Shown here one piece after another: positions 1-17,157 of a DNA stretch of 64,000 bases. Location of the stretch: contig NC_036454.1 in the NCBI RefSeq assembly GCF_002775205.1, positions 10,932,882 to 10,996,881 of the forward strand. The letters run 5' to 3'. A program made the translations under genes and the position numbers. The stretch's first letter is position 1. Every line of letters starts with the position of its first letter. The stretch comes from Xiphophorus maculatus (Eukaryota > Chordata > Actinopteri > Cyprinodontiformes > Poeciliidae). Below the pieces are notes generated by a model. That model was not told the origin of the DNA. It did not search any database and saw nothing but the letters and a program-made list of their open reading frames with translations.

Positions 1-4731
<4,731 letters not shown>

Positions 4732-5930
4732 AGAGGAGCGGCTGTGATGAAGCTGGAGGACCTGGCGTTCATATCTGGCTCCTGATCCGGGACAGTCTGG
4801 ACCCTGATCCGGGACAGTCTGGACCCTGCTTGTTGCTTCACTGCCATGCTCGCCATGCTGACCCCTGCTAACTCCGTCATTGGCCTCATATCTGGGCGAG
4901 GCGTTCAGATCCGTTCAGACTCGTCTCCGTCGTTCTTTAGCTCTGAAATCCCGTTTCCGTTCCCCTTCCTCCTTTGTGTGTAAATTTGTAAATATTATAT
5001 ATATTTTCCTCCTGCGCCACAGAAGCAGCAGCTCTGTACAGTTTGCTATGCAAAGGCCAGAGCACTTTGTCTCCTATCAGGTCGGTTTTATTTTGCTGAT
5101 TTTAAAAAATCCCCAGAGAAACTTTGCTGAACCCACTTCAGTTTTCTGTTCTTATCGTCCAAAATGAAGATTATATTCAGCAGAAATGTATTAAATTGCA
5201 CCCAGAATGTCAGGAATCAAATGTTTCTGTATTGGGGGGGAAACGTAGTTTCTATGTCAGTCAGCAAATGAAGACTTGGAGTTTAACTCCTGAATATTTG
5301 ACTGTTTCGTTTCAGTCTTCACTAGTAAACCACTGAAAGGACAATCTGTACAAACGCGTACAGATAAATATATAAATATATTTTTTGCATATTTGTTGTA
5401 TGTTTTGTGTTTTGAACACTAGAATGATGACCTGTCCTAAACGTATAAAGAGAATATTCTTGATGTTCATATATTTGTGCTGGAGGGAATAGTTTTATTA
5501 TGGCAGCAACAAGTAAATTATGTACAGATGGATTTTCCCTCCTTCAGTCATTTTTTTAAATTTTCATTTTGACCCCATCATTGTTCTCCACAAATCCTGA
5601 AATTAATGCATAATAATCATAATTTCTGTTCTGTTTATCCTAGAAATTCAAACAGTTTTGTGCCGAAGGCTTAAAGTTATTTGGCCGCAGGTTGACTGCA
5701 GGGCTTATAAATACAATCTCATGTTTTTCTTCTTTATGCCACTTCTAATTGTAATCTTGTTTTGTTTTTTCTTTTTATGTAGAAGAAATTGCAGAAAATA
5801 TTTTCAAAAAGTGTCTTTTACTTCAATCACCCATTCTGAGTTGCACACTGACGCTTTAAGCTCCGGTTACAAGAATATTTAATTATGAGAATAAAGTCAG
5901 AATATTAGCAAAATAAAGATGCATTTTTAC
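4732..5930 (+). other. Probable letm2 3' UTR
   Basis: This stretch follows the letm2 stop codon and has no further coding exon. It holds a tandem direct repeat (two copies of a unit beginning CTGATCCGGGACAGTCTGG at 4783-4826). A candidate AATAAA poly(A) signal lies at 5912-5917. No RNA evidence is available, so the 3' end is an estimate. Confidence 0.4.
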
Positions 5931-7560
5931 CAGAAAAACTCTTTAAAATGTTTAAGATCTGATGTGATCATTATCATTAGTTGTTTGCACTGATAATAAT
6001 CAGATGCTGATGTGTTTAAAAGATTCTAAAACCTAAAGTAAAACTTCACAAAAAGCTCAACATTCCTCATTTTATTTTTTTATTTTTCATGTTAGAGTTC
6101 TTATAAAATTACGACTTTATTCTCGTAATTTAAAAATAATCTCAGCCCTAATATTGTGTCGTAGAGTTGATATGAATTAAAATAAATCGAAGGTGTGAAA
6201 CAAGATGGCCGCCTACGGCCACTGACATCACTGATCTATGGAAACCCATTAGTGGAAAAAAACTGATCGCCCAGCCTAGATATTCCATATGAATCCCTGC
6301 TGTGTTAATCATTGGTTTTGATATTGATGAAAAAGTTTTGTTTTTTTTTAAAACTGTGAAACATAAAAAAAGCATTAACATACTGCAGCTGCTTTGCTGC
6401 GTGTGCGCTCTGCTGCCAGATTTAAAACCCAACATTTTCCCCCTGAACAGTGACTTAATCTCTGGATCTCTCGCTCAGATGGGATTATGAGAAGAGCAGC
6501 TCCAGGTTGTTTAACGATGTAGAGAGAAAACGAAACTAAAGCAGCAACTAGACCAGGTTTGATGTTGCAGCGTTTCTCCTCGATGCCTTTTTCCCCTCGT
6601 CGGTTTGTTTTATTTCTGTTTTCTGCATCATGCCGTCATCTGTCTGGAAACTGTTGGCTCAGAAATTAAACTGTGGTCCAGATTATCTGACTTCTATCTC
6701 CCAAAACGACGACGAAACAGAATCCATGAAATTAAAGAAATTATACAACCCGTTACAACGCTTTGCTTCATTCATTTACTCAACTTTATTGGAGCTTCTC
6801 ACCATCTTTTTTATTTTTGTTTTCATTCACTCATTAAATATAGTTAATATAAAAACAAAGAAATTATACATGAAAATAATCAGAATAAATGAATGTAAAA
6901 AAATTCATGATTTTACTGTAGAGAAAACAAAAAATGGTTCAAGTTGCTGTTTATTTTATGACCTGTTAATGCAAAATTAGAATATCAAAAATAAATACAT
7001 TTTTGTCATAATCTACATATTTTATGTTAATTTGCTAATTTTCCTTATTTTTTCTCACATTCAGATTCTCAGAAAATTAGAATAGGACAAATAAAATGAT
7101 TTTTATTACAGAAATGTCAACGCTCATAAGAGTGTCTGCTGCACTTGACGCTTGGTCAGCGCTCCTTTTGTTTGAATTTTCACCAGTTGTTTTCCTTCTA
7201 CTCAACTTTCCATTAATTTGCTAGGAACCAGCATTCTTTACCAGGAAACGTTTGTTCCTGACCTTCCTTGTGGAGGATTTAAATTATTTATTGTGAAGCA
7301 TAACGCAGCATTTCTGTAGCAGAAATTGGTTTTATGTGATAATTTATAATTTTTCAGAAGAGCAAAAGTTTCTGTTATAATTAACTGCATTTATCACAGA
7401 AATAAAACCCTGAAATGTGAAATGAAACTACGCTGTTTAAGGGTTTTACATTTTGAATTTACAAATTTACGTTAGTGATGTATATTTACCGGTGCGTGTT
7501 TATTTATATTGTGGATGAAAACTTGGTGAAATACGGATTCAGCGGACCCATTTATTGTAT
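5931..7560. other. letm2-prion intergenic region
   Basis: AT-rich DNA with no supported exon. It includes short repeated phrases of the AAATTAGAATA type (around 6974 and 7075) that look like old dispersed repeat. Small open frames at 6148-6980 have no domain, no plausible splice context and no coding bias that I can see. Confidence 0.5.
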
Positions 7561-7572
7561 TTTATTTCTTGA

Positions 7573-7586
7573 CCAGCAGGGGGCAG
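7573..7586 (+). promoter_or_regulatory. CTCF-like motif upstream of first prion gene
   Basis: CCAGCAGGGGGCAG matches the CTCF core consensus CCASYAGRKGGCRS at every position. It lies about 300 bp before the predicted first exon of the first prion gene and points toward the cluster. Confidence 0.45.
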
Positions 7587-7799
7587 CATTTACTAAACCA
7601 TCTGCAGATGCGGATGGGTTTTAAAAGACGCTCAGATGATTTATTCTTGTCTTTGGATGGAATCGCCCTAAAGTTTATGAAGAAACATCTGATTAAAGTT
7701 TTGATCCGGACAGATCACTTCATGTTCTCCGTTAAAGATGTTGAACAAAAAGACGAATCTGTGCAAAGAATCTGCCTGGAAAACGGATTTCTGCCTCCT

Positions 7800-7904
7800 A
7801 ATTTATTCACACTGGGTCACATCAGAGGCAGGAGGGGCTGAAACTTAAGGAGAGCAGATGACGGACGGGAAACTGTTCTGTTTGCTGCCGTGCTGAGAGC
7901 TCAG
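7800..7904 (+). other. Predicted non-coding first exon of the first prion gene (5' limit unknown)
   Basis: A strong splice donor, CTCAG|GTCAGT, ends this segment at 7904. The coding exon has its acceptor at 9519-9520, which would give an intron of about 1.6 kb. Fish and mammalian PrP genes typically have non-coding leader exons followed by one coding exon. The transcription start is not resolved and no clear TATA box was seen. The start coordinate given is nominal. Confidence 0.4.
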
Positions 7905-9527
7905 GTCAGTATGTTTATCTCTGTTTTTATGGATGTTACAGACAGAAACAGGATATAATCAGGGTAAACTTTTCAACAGGACAAAGCTAACACTCTGCAG
8001 TGGATAATTCTCATTTTAGTTTACAACAACAACAACAAAACAATATTTATGTAATCAGAGAATGTAGAGATCGTTTCAGGGTTTTACATTTATCTTGTTT
8101 TAAGTGCTTCAGTGTAATGTTTTGAGCTTTTAAAACAACAAACTGCAAACAGGAGTGAAGCGTTGCTGCCTGTTGTTGATCTGGAGCTATTTTCAGCCTG
8201 ACAGCTTCATGGTGGTGACAGGTGGGCCGAGCTGAAGCGGGTGGAGGCTTTAATCTGAGCATGCCTTTCATTTATTTTCCATTATTTTTATCAGACACAC
8301 CGGTTTAATCAATCCTCGAAATAGAATAAAGTTTGATAAAAGAGAAAAGTTTATTTGTACAAGGATTGAGGAATGTGTAAGAGCTGAGTGACCTTCAGAG
8401 AGGTGCATAAACCTTTTTACTCAAATTTTAATTGCGTAAAAAAAGAAGATGATTTACCGAATAAACAGGGAAGCTAAATCCAAGTTTTAAAGAAAAAATA
8501 CAAGAAACAAACATTTCTCCAAGGTAATTTAATGATAATGACAGGTAACGGTCCTTCAGGGTTTCCCTCAGTGTATTAAAAGCCAGGCGGGCCACCAGGC
8601 TTTACTTGTGCCCCCACCAGGCTTAGCATTGTTTATTTAATTTAGTTTTTTTTTTTCATGATTCCATTTTTTAAGACTTTATAGTTGGTGTTTAGGTGTT
8701 AATCTTCCAGTCTTCCAATAATACATAATTATGAGGTGATGTGTTAAAATTTTCTGTCAACTTTAAACATTTTTACCTCAAAAACAGCTGGATGACTGAC
8801 TGCTGGATGAAAACCCTGGTCCTTGATGAGAATGTTGAGTTAGAAAGATGTGAGAAAGTTTACATAAGGGTGTTCAAAATGGGGTGCGGGGGCCATTTCT
8901 GGCCAAGGACAGATTTTTTTGTGGCCCCCCAGCCACAATTCAAGAATAAATTAGGACAAACCTACAACTTTTAAATCAAAATGTTACGAAAATGTTAGAT
9001 GCAAAACAAAGTGATTATCTTTTGAAGCTTTCCAGTTCCCTTCTGTTGTCATGGTAACTAAGACCACATTTACTCTTTGTGGAAGTGAAATAATACTCTA
9101 AAGTCTATCTTGGTACACTTAAATCTTTTAATGGCTGTACTCTAAATGTTTCCAAATGACGCCTGACCTAAATCCTGTTTATATTGCTGAGAAATGACTA
9201 AATATTTTTTCAGTTTTCTTCAACTGAGTCCAAAACAATAAGCAAACTGGATGCCTTTGACAAGGGAAATGTTTAAAAACCATTTTAAGTTTTGGATCTA
9301 CAATCCCATTTCTACAAAAAATAATCAGATTATTTGGTTAATTAAAATAGGTCATGCTTATTTTATGTTTACAAAAAAATTAAAACAGTTTTGGTAATTT
9401 ACATTTTTTTCTGAGCTGACAATTTTGGCCCACAGCACAAAAAGTTTGGTTGGTTTTAATTGGGGAGGACTTGTTTGAGGAAAGAATGTTATGAAATTTC
9501 TTTTCTTTTACCGTTTGCAGAGTAAAG

Positions 9528-10817
9528 ATGAAGCTTTTAGCCTTCCTGTGTCTGTCCGTTCTCTTAGCTCACATTCATCTCTCAGTGGCAGGCAAAATCA
9601 AACTGCCAAAGCCTTTTAAGACGACAAAGATAAAAACTAATCTGGATGCCAAAACTAAACATTCAATCCTGGATAAGGCCAAAAATCCCACTTCAAATAA
9701 AGGAAGTTACCCTAAGCAACCAGAAGGAGGCTATCCTCAGTACCCAGGAAGCCAACCTCAATATCCAGCGAGAGGCTATCCTCAGTACCCAAACCAACAT
9801 GGAGGCTATTCCAACCCAGGTAGCTACCCTGGGTATCCAGCGAGAGGTTATCCTCAGTACCCAAACCAACATGGAGGTTCTCCTTACCATGGAAGCTACC
9901 CTCACTACCCACAGTATCCTGCCGGTCATTACCCAGCTCCAGGGTATGGAGGAGGTTATGGAAACTATCCAGGTAGCTACATCAACCACAACCCAAACAA
10001 CAGGATCCTGAGCCCTCACTACGGTGGGAGTTTTGGATATGGTGGTTACGGAGGTGGGGGTGGTTCTCCATTCTCTCACTCGGTTCAGAAAATGGGATTT
10101 GCTCCGTCTGATCAATCCAAAGGGTTTGGACGCAGTGCGGCAATGGCGGCGGCTGGAGGGGCAATGACAGGAATGGCCCTGGGCTACGGATTAGGGAAGT
10201 TCCCCCGTCCCAATTTCCACTTCCACAACCCCCACCAGGAGTATTACTACAACTACTACATGTACAAGCGATACGGTAGGAAATCCTCTGACAGGGACGA
10301 CTACAGCAGGGACTACAAGTTCAATCAACCACCTGAGGAATTTGACAAGTTCATGGCTTCCTGCATGAAGAGGACGGACCTTCTGCCAGGAGAGAACCAG
10401 AGGTCAGAAACCAAACCACTGACCACCACCACAACAACCACAACAACTTCTGCAACTAACACAACTACTACCACAAGAAGCAACATCACTGCAGCAGGGA
10501 ATGTCTCCTTCACCGCCAATTCAACCAACAACCCTCTCAATGAGTCTGATGTTACAAATCTGAAGGTTTCACAGACTCTCCAGAACAACGAGACGAATGA
10601 TGACACAGTCAGTATTGTGGAAATTGGCTACCCAGCGTTGATCAACCAGATGAAGATGAAAAGATGTACGGAGCTTTACGTCGTTTACTCTGAAAAACAC
10701 TTGAAGAAAAATAAACAGTCTTCACCTCACAGTGGGAAAGAAAGCCTGCAGATGGGGCAGCAAGGGCTACTTTTTGTATTCATGAGCACAACTATGATGT
10801 TAATGCTGCACAATTAA
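9528..10817 (+). CDS. prnp: Fish prion protein (PrP), first tandem copy, 429 aa
   Basis: A single uninterrupted coding exon. The acceptor TTTGCAG ends at 9520, leaving a 7-nt leader before the ATG. Signal peptide at about 1-21 (MKLLAFLCLSVLLAHIHLSV), then a Lys-rich segment (22-59). Residues 61-150 are Tyr/Pro/Gly-rich repeats including two copies of YPQYPNQHGG, with the longer unit about 24 residues. A conserved GGSFGYGGYGG stretch precedes the hydrophobic core at about 203-223 (AAMAAAGGAMTGMALGYGLG), followed by FPRPNFHFHNP. The C-terminal domain has two cysteines, C279 and C380, for the expected disulphide. Between them lie a Thr tract and six NXS/T sites (N311, N319, N325, N331, N338, N354). 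The hydrophobic end (about 412-427) fits a GPI-anchor signal. Expected role: cell-surface GPI glycoprotein involved in adhesion and signalling in fish; no evidence of disease conversion. Which named fish PrP paralogue this is cannot be fixed here. A close AATAAA lies at 10849. Confidence 0.95.
   Translation: MKLLAFLCLSVLLAHIHLSVAGKIKLPKPFKTTKIKTNLDAKTKHSILDKAKNPTSNKGSYPKQPEGGYPQYPGSQPQYPARGYPQYPNQHGGYSNPGSYPGYPARGYPQYPNQHGGSPYHGSYPHYPQYPAGHYPAPGYGGGYGNYPGSYINHNPNNRILSPHYGGSFGYGGYGGGGGSPFSHSVQKMGFAPSDQSKGFGRSAAMAAAGGAMTGMALGYGLGKFPRPNFHFHNPHQEYYYNYYMYKRYGRKSSDRDDYSRDYKFNQPPEEFDKFMASCMKRTDLLPGENQRSETKPLTTTTTTTTTSATNTTTTTRSNITAAGNVSFTANSTNNPLNESDVTNLKVSQTLQNNETNDDTVSIVEIGYPALINQMKMKRCTELYVVYSEKHLKKNKQSSPHSGKESLQMGQQGLLFVFMSTTMMLMLHN
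9761..9900 (+). repeat. 72-bp tandem duplication in PrP repeat domain
   Basis: The stretch starting TATCCAGCGAGAGG at 9762 recurs at 9834 with few differences, an exact 72-bp (24-codon) period. Each unit encodes YPARGYPQYPNQHGG, and the near identity suggests a recent repeat expansion. Confidence 0.8.
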
Positions 10818-10848
10818 GACCTCCACTGGGTAGAAAATGAAGTAGAAA

Positions 10849-10854
10849 AATAAA
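10849..10854 (+). terminator. Candidate poly(A) signal of the first prion gene
   Basis: AATAAA lies 32 nt after the stop codon. This would give a very short 3' UTR, so a further downstream signal may also be used. Confidence 0.35.
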
Positions 10855-11129
10855 GATAAGGCAAGTTTGCAAACAAACTAATATTTTTTAAATTAATGGT
10901 ATTTACATTGCATTATAACATGACTTCTACCTTCTGGCTTCATGGTTCATTGTTTTTGCTCATGACAATGAACTTTAATTATGGCTAATTATCGCTACTG
11001 CTCCTCTGCAACACAAAGCAGATCATGAATGACTAATTTTAGTGAGGACTAATGGAAGCTGAAGGTTATTTTCCTTCCTGTAGCCGCCAACTGCAGTCCA
11101 AGGCTAACACTCTACAACAGAGTCAACGC

Positions 11130-11400
11130 CAAAAACATGTTAGCTAAATATTTGTTTTAGCTGTTTTTTTATTTCTTCCCCATCTACAACAGAGACACGG
11201 CTAAGAACGTGTTAGCTAGATGTTTGCATTTCTTCCCCCTCTTCAATAATGCCACCGCTAACATGTTAGCTAAAGATTTGTTTTAGCTGTTTTTATTTCT
11301 GTTCTCCTCAACTACAGAGCCGTCGCTATCATGTTAGCTAAAGATTTCTTTTAGCTGGGTTTTTTATTTCCTCCCCATCTCCAACAGAGCTAACAACATT
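11130..11400 (+). repeat. Degenerate minisatellite, about 4 units
   Basis: The phrase CATGTTAGCTAAA (or close variants) recurs at 11136, 11208, 11262 and 11330. Each copy is followed by TTTGTTTTAGCTGTTTTTATTTCT-like sequence and a CTCC..CAACAGAG block. Unit length varies from 54 to 72 bp. Confidence 0.75.
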
Positions 11401-12656
11401 ATTGTTAGCATCTCCCCCAAATAAACAAATTACAGCATCATTCAAGTGCGTTGTGTAAATGTTCTAAGTTAGTAACTCCTCCAGTCGTCACAAGGAGGGC
11501 CGCAGTCTGGGAAAACTTCACTTCCCACTCTTATGACGCTGAACATCCACTCAGAAGTGACAAACAAGAAATTTATCAGTTGTTGCTCTCTTGTTTGTCC
11601 AAACAGAAATCCTCCTGACTCCAAAAATGGCAGCAACTGGCTCACTCTGAGCACAGAAGCATTTTTGCTCTGTCAGAGCGAACCGGGAAAGGAGAGGCCG
11701 GTCAGAACGCCTGGTTCATGAGCCAAACAACTTAAAAAATAACATTTCCTCTCAAACAATATGATCACTGAGCGCGTTATCGGGATTAGTTTGCACTGTG
11801 CTGCTGTCCGCACTCTGCTATGGTGACAAGTTGTGCAAACAGACTGAACTGCAGTTACAGAAATAAAATCATATCAGCAGAAATGTTAAGGCAAGATCAC
11901 AGCAGAAAACAGTAAATATTAGGATTTATGTTGAATAGCCTTAGAATAGTGTTGAAGAAATTATATATATTATCAAACATTTGCTATATTATACTTCATA
12001 TTACTTTTATTGTTTCCTTTACCATAAACATTAATGATGTTGTTGTGTTTGAATTGCTTTAATTCTGTTTCTGAGTATATTTCAAGGAGGCCACTGCAGG
12101 GGCGATTCTAGGATCTGACCTTTAACCCCCAGCAGGTCTAAGACCCATGAGAAGATACTCATTGGTGTGGTTTTCTAAATTTAACTGCTTATCTACATAG
12201 ATTCACAAACAAAATTAAGAGACATGTTGTCTATATACTGTATATATATATGATAGTAGCTGGGGCATCTTGTCCCGAAAGTATAGTGTTGCGCATTCTT
12301 CCTCTTGCCCATATTTGGAAGACGCTGTGACAGAGCGCAGCTGGTTCGTTAGCGAGACAAGTAATCAGCAGTTACATTTATTTATTATTATTCCTCCCCC
12401 AAACAGTGTAACTTTATTTAATTGGGTTTTAAATGTCTCTCAGCAATGAGGTTTCCAGGACCAGCATAGACTCTTACATTTAATGTGCTCATTTTTGTAT
12501 AATAAAATAAACTGACTATCCTTGTCCAAAGGAACTTGTGAATTCAATAAACTGTATTTAATTTGCAGCAGTGCCTCTGATCATTTTTACAAACTCATCT
12601 GTGTGATCTGGTAAAAAGAGGATTTAAGGTTCTCCACACAACAGAAACTGTACCCA

Positions 12657-12658
<2 letters not shown>

Positions 12659-12719
<61 letters not shown>
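12659..12719. repeat. (TA)n microsatellite
   Basis: About 60 bp of alternating A/T with one G interruption. Confidence 0.95.
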
Positions 12720-12985
12720 AAACAGCTGTTTAATCAGAAAGAGAAATGTGATTAAAATCCCATCATTATTCTAAATAAGAGGAAACAACCTTTAGAAATA
12801 TGAAAAATTATTTTAAAAATATATAATTTATAAAAAGATTTAGTCGAATAAAAAAAAACCTGCTAAATTTAATTCGACAATGATGCAAAAAAAAAAAAAT
12901 TTGATTTATGAATAATAAATGATGAATATTATCTTACCATACATGAGGATGACTCCTTCAGCTCACATCCACACACCATAATCCT

Positions 12986-12987
<2 letters not shown>

Positions 12988-13059
<72 letters not shown>
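12988..13059. repeat. (CA)n microsatellite
   Basis: 72 bp of uninterrupted CA dinucleotides. Likely polymorphic in length. Confidence 0.97.
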
Positions 13060-13060
<1 letters not shown>

Positions 13061-14088
13061 CATCATGGCTCCGCCCACTTTCATTCATGCTCAGCCTGGT
13101 GGAGCTACACCATCTCAGAGGATAAATGTTCTCCGATTACTATCGAAGAATTTATTAATCGATTTATTATTGAATCCTTTAAATTTGCAGAACCTTCTAG
13201 ATGTTGAGTGAAGATTTTTAAAATAATCCTTCACAATGAAACTGACCCACAGCATGATGGGGCAGAAGGCCCGGCATCGCCGTGGCAGAAGAAGAAGAAG
13301 AGGCGGTCCTAAAGTAGAAGAAAAAAAGATCTGTATTTAGTAAAAAATAAAAAGTGACAAAACAATGCAACATTTAATATTTAAAAATTACAAAATCAGA
13401 TGAACCAAATTACGGATTTATGTGGAAATATTGGTGTACTTTTGAAGACCAAATTTAAAATACTAAAAACTCAGAGTTGGATAGTAAGTAGTCAAAATTA
13501 CTCAATTACATTGACCTACAAATTTTTGGGAAAAATATAAATTTAGGAGTATTTGTCCTAATACCTGATACCTGACTACAATACAAATTATCTTAATAAA
13601 TACTGGAAACACAGCAAGCATCTACAGAACATAAAAGTTTCCTAACAAAGAAAATTGATATTTTTCTTTTATGCATAAGTTCCCCTCTGATTATTTAACA
13701 TTTAACAACCTGAACTAAAGTCTGACCACATTCAGAGATTAAATCATAAACATAAATGGAGCAGCAAAACCCACTTACTTACATTTTTGTCAATCCAAAA
13801 AGAGAACCAATGTATTAAATACTGACTTTCTCTCATTTTATGTAGTTTCAAACAATCTGCCAGCATTTTATTGTCTTAAGTTCAAACTTGTTCATACATT
13901 TTTAGTGGAAAATTTTGCTTTGTGAATGTGGGTTTTTGTAGCATAAGAACTATTTCATATCAGATTCTGCACAGATGATGAGCGTACTGGTGAGGCAGGA
14001 TATAAAAGTAATCTTTCATCAAGAAATACTTTAATTTATTGGAATAATCCAGCAGAGGACATTTTTTCAGTCACATTTCAGCTCTCCT

Positions 14089-14102
14089 GTGCCATCTGCT
14101 GG
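14089..14102 (-). promoter_or_regulatory. CTCF-like motif
   Basis: On the minus strand the sequence reads CCAGCAGATGGCAC, matching all positions of CCASYAGRKGGCRS. It lies between the two prion genes. Confidence 0.4.
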
Positions 14103-14839
14103 TTCAACCAGTCACTGCAGGTTAACGTTTCTTCAAACATCAGCACAGCAGGACTCCCTTTATACATCTTTTATTTTAATTTTATTGTCTTAAACTTTCA
14201 ATATGTCTTCTTTGTTTTGAAGTGTTGGTATCTTGAGTCTTTTTTGTGCTCTACTCAGAGGAACTACCCATTGCATCCTGGGAAGTGTAGTAGGAATGCA
14301 TAAATCAGAGTTGATCAAAACATCGAAACAGTTGAGTAAAATATATCTGCCACATAGAAATCTGTCCTGACATGACAGCACAGTGTAAACATGCCCAAAA
14401 TATTAAATTTATTCTGGCTACAAATGTTTTTCTCAGATGTTTCATTCAAACATGACAGGAGGCTGTTCAATAATTGAAAAGGCTGATTATAAGGAGAGGA
14501 GCTGCGTTACACCAAACATCACCTGAGCTAAAATATTCCCAACTAGACGTGCGGCTGCAGCTGCAGGGCGAAAACTTTCAAGTTTCCAGTTCTCTCAACT
14601 CACAGCCTGACAGACAAACACCCAGAGACAGCAGAAAACAATTTCAACTTAACTATGTCACATAAATGCAGAGAAAACTGAAGCCTGGCCTCCAATTTAC
14701 AAGTTTTTATGCCTTTTTTAAGTAAATTATTTCAGGCCTTTTCATTTTTTGTGGTAGACTCTAAAGCAGTTCCTCTCCAGCTGGCACCAGAGTAAGTGTA
14801 AATCACTTTTTACCAAAAGGGATTTTTATTTCCATCCAA

Positions 14840-14970
14840 TCATGCTTTATCTAGCACACTTCAGGTTGAGAGGGTGCTGGTATCCATCTCCAGGGGTCAA
14901 AGGGCAAGAGGAAGGGTACACACTGGACAGGTCACCAAACTGTGTTGCAGTCTCTCAGAAAGTGGGAACT
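14840..14970. repeat. Interspersed-repeat fragment
   Basis: The stretch with GGTATCCATCTCCAGGGGTC and GGGTACACACTGGACAGGTC resembles a common fish dispersed repeat. The family is not resolved from sequence alone. Confidence 0.45.
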
Positions 14971-16795
14971 GACATAGATTAAACCTATTTAATTAAATAC
15001 ATTTCAAAATGTGTACTTTAGTACTTTTACTGGAATAAAACAGTCCAACCTGCACTTTTAATAAAATATTTTTTCATACTAGAGATTACAGGACGACCAG
15101 CCGCCCAGAACCGACTGAGTGGACTGGGCCGTGGACCGGAGAACCCGGCAGAGGAGTGGATGCGCTTTCCACTGCCAGTCGGGATTTAATTCTGAGGGGA
15201 AAAGTGAAAATAAAAAAAGAAAAGAGCTAGATAGATAATTTATATTAGTTATTGAAATAAATTAAATATTAGCATGAATGCCATTAACTTTAATAAAAGA
15301 TGCAATGATGAAAAGATTATTGAACAGACAACTTCAATGACTTCTGAATATTACTTTATTGTCAAATGAATATTTTCTGGTAAAATTACAATTTCATTCT
15401 CGTAATATTGTGACTTTATTCTTGTATCATTTCGACTTTGTGATGGCGAAGTTCATGTTTATCTTATTTTATATCTGACCTCTCTCTCACACACATCAAA
15501 TATTACAATACATGCTTAGGGTGTTTTTCTGGATAAATGCAGGTTTTAAATGTTGGTTCACAAGTTAACAGTTTTTGTTACTGTTTCAAATAAATCTACA
15601 TTCCAAAACATTCTGTCTGTTGTCTTTAAAGTATGTCTCGGTTTAAAGTATGTTTCATTTGTAGTGATGTGCAATCTGCATACTTTTTTCTTCTCTGAAA
15701 CATTCATTACTTTTTGTAAACTTGAAATAAACAGAGTAACATAAACAAATTTGTTTACCTTAGATTTTTTTGTCTGTTGGCAATGATGTACAGGAACTTC
15801 AACATACTTTTAAAAAAAAAATACTGTAGTCTTTTTTGTTATTTTTATCCTTGTTATAATATTTTAAAGAATATTTTCAGACATATTGTAATTGCAAGAA
15901 GGTCTTAATATCTCAATGCAGCGTTCATATTGTTTACTTTGTCAGTAATCATCCTGTAATGTTTCATTAACTCACTCATCCTCTGGGAGAAATGCATCGT
16001 CTGGATCTCATATCCTTCCTCTCTCGTTATGATTTTCGTATATGATTACAAAACCACATTTCTGCCAGAAGCAGGATACATGAAGTCTCAAATGTTTATG
16101 CACTGTAAGTATCTGTCTGCGCCCAGAAGAGTTAGAGTTGTGAGTCTCAAACCGGTTAATGTGCAGTTCAGTTTTACCTCAGGTAGAGAGCTTTTCCATT
16201 GTGTGCTCTGTTCCTCACTATGGTAGGACGTGACCCACGCAGCAGCTGTGGTAAACTCAGCAATTGAGGTTGTGGTGCTGACTTAAATAAATCCAGATAT
16301 TTAATTTCGTCTTATAGAAATTCATTGCTGGCCCAAACATAAAGAGAAGGACTCAGATCAGTTGAGTATTTTGAGGTATATATAAATAGGATTACATTCT
16401 GGCACTTTATTTTCTTAAATGTGCAACCTTTTGGATTTAAGTAATGCTGCGTTTGCCACATTTCAGAAAGGAAAATAAGGGTCGCCCACCAATACAAAAG
16501 TATTTGGTAAAAAACAAAAATCTACTCAAGTATATGAGTAACTGATCATAACACATGATTTAATATTTTAAATTCATGTTATCAGACAGTCAAAAGTAAG
16601 TTCTGTGCAAATTCTGGAATTTTAAAGACTAATACCAAAATATTTATACAAATAAGAAGTCTTATTTGTATAATTTTTCCACGGGGGCCAGGACCGTCAG
16701 TGTTTGTTTCATGGAGGCCAATTAAAACAGAAATCGCTCTGCTCTGTTTTAAAAACAATTCAAAACCAAATTACCGCTGTAGTTACCATTTATGA

Positions 16796-16809
16796 CCACC
16801 AGATGGCAG
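16796..16809 (+). promoter_or_regulatory. CTCF-like motif upstream of second prion gene
   Basis: CCACCAGATGGCAG is a full match to CCASYAGRKGGCRS. A weaker opposite-strand match (CCGCAGGAGGGCAG) lies about 75 bp downstream. Confidence 0.45.
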
Positions 16810-17157
16810 AAATCGCCCTGCTCTGCTTTAAGAGTTATACAGTATATATTTTTGCCATAAACTATCTCTCTCTCTACTGCCCTCCTGCGGTCATAAACTG
16901 GAATTACATACAAAAACCCGTCAGTCTAGTTTAACTTAAGATTAATGATAAAACTGTGAGTAATTATTAGCGAACAGAAGGACTGAGGCTCTGTGGAGCT
17001 GCTTCTAATTCCCACTTACAATGAAAACATTGATTTAAGGTCAAAAGAGGCAGAAGAAATGAAAATGAATCAGACACTCCGTTTGACGTTTTGACTAGAC
17101 AGAAAACTAAATCAGGATATCCGTGATGTCATTCCGACAAGTCGGAATGTTAATTTA

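Noticed and set aside
7569-7841. 90-residue open frame before the first prion gene
   Set aside because: No signal, domain or repeat is visible, and it precedes the predicted leader exon. Likely chance.
9693-10115. 140-residue open frame antisense to the first PrP repeat domain
   Set aside because: It is opened by the repetitive codons of the PrP repeats on the other strand. No splice signals or recognisable domain.
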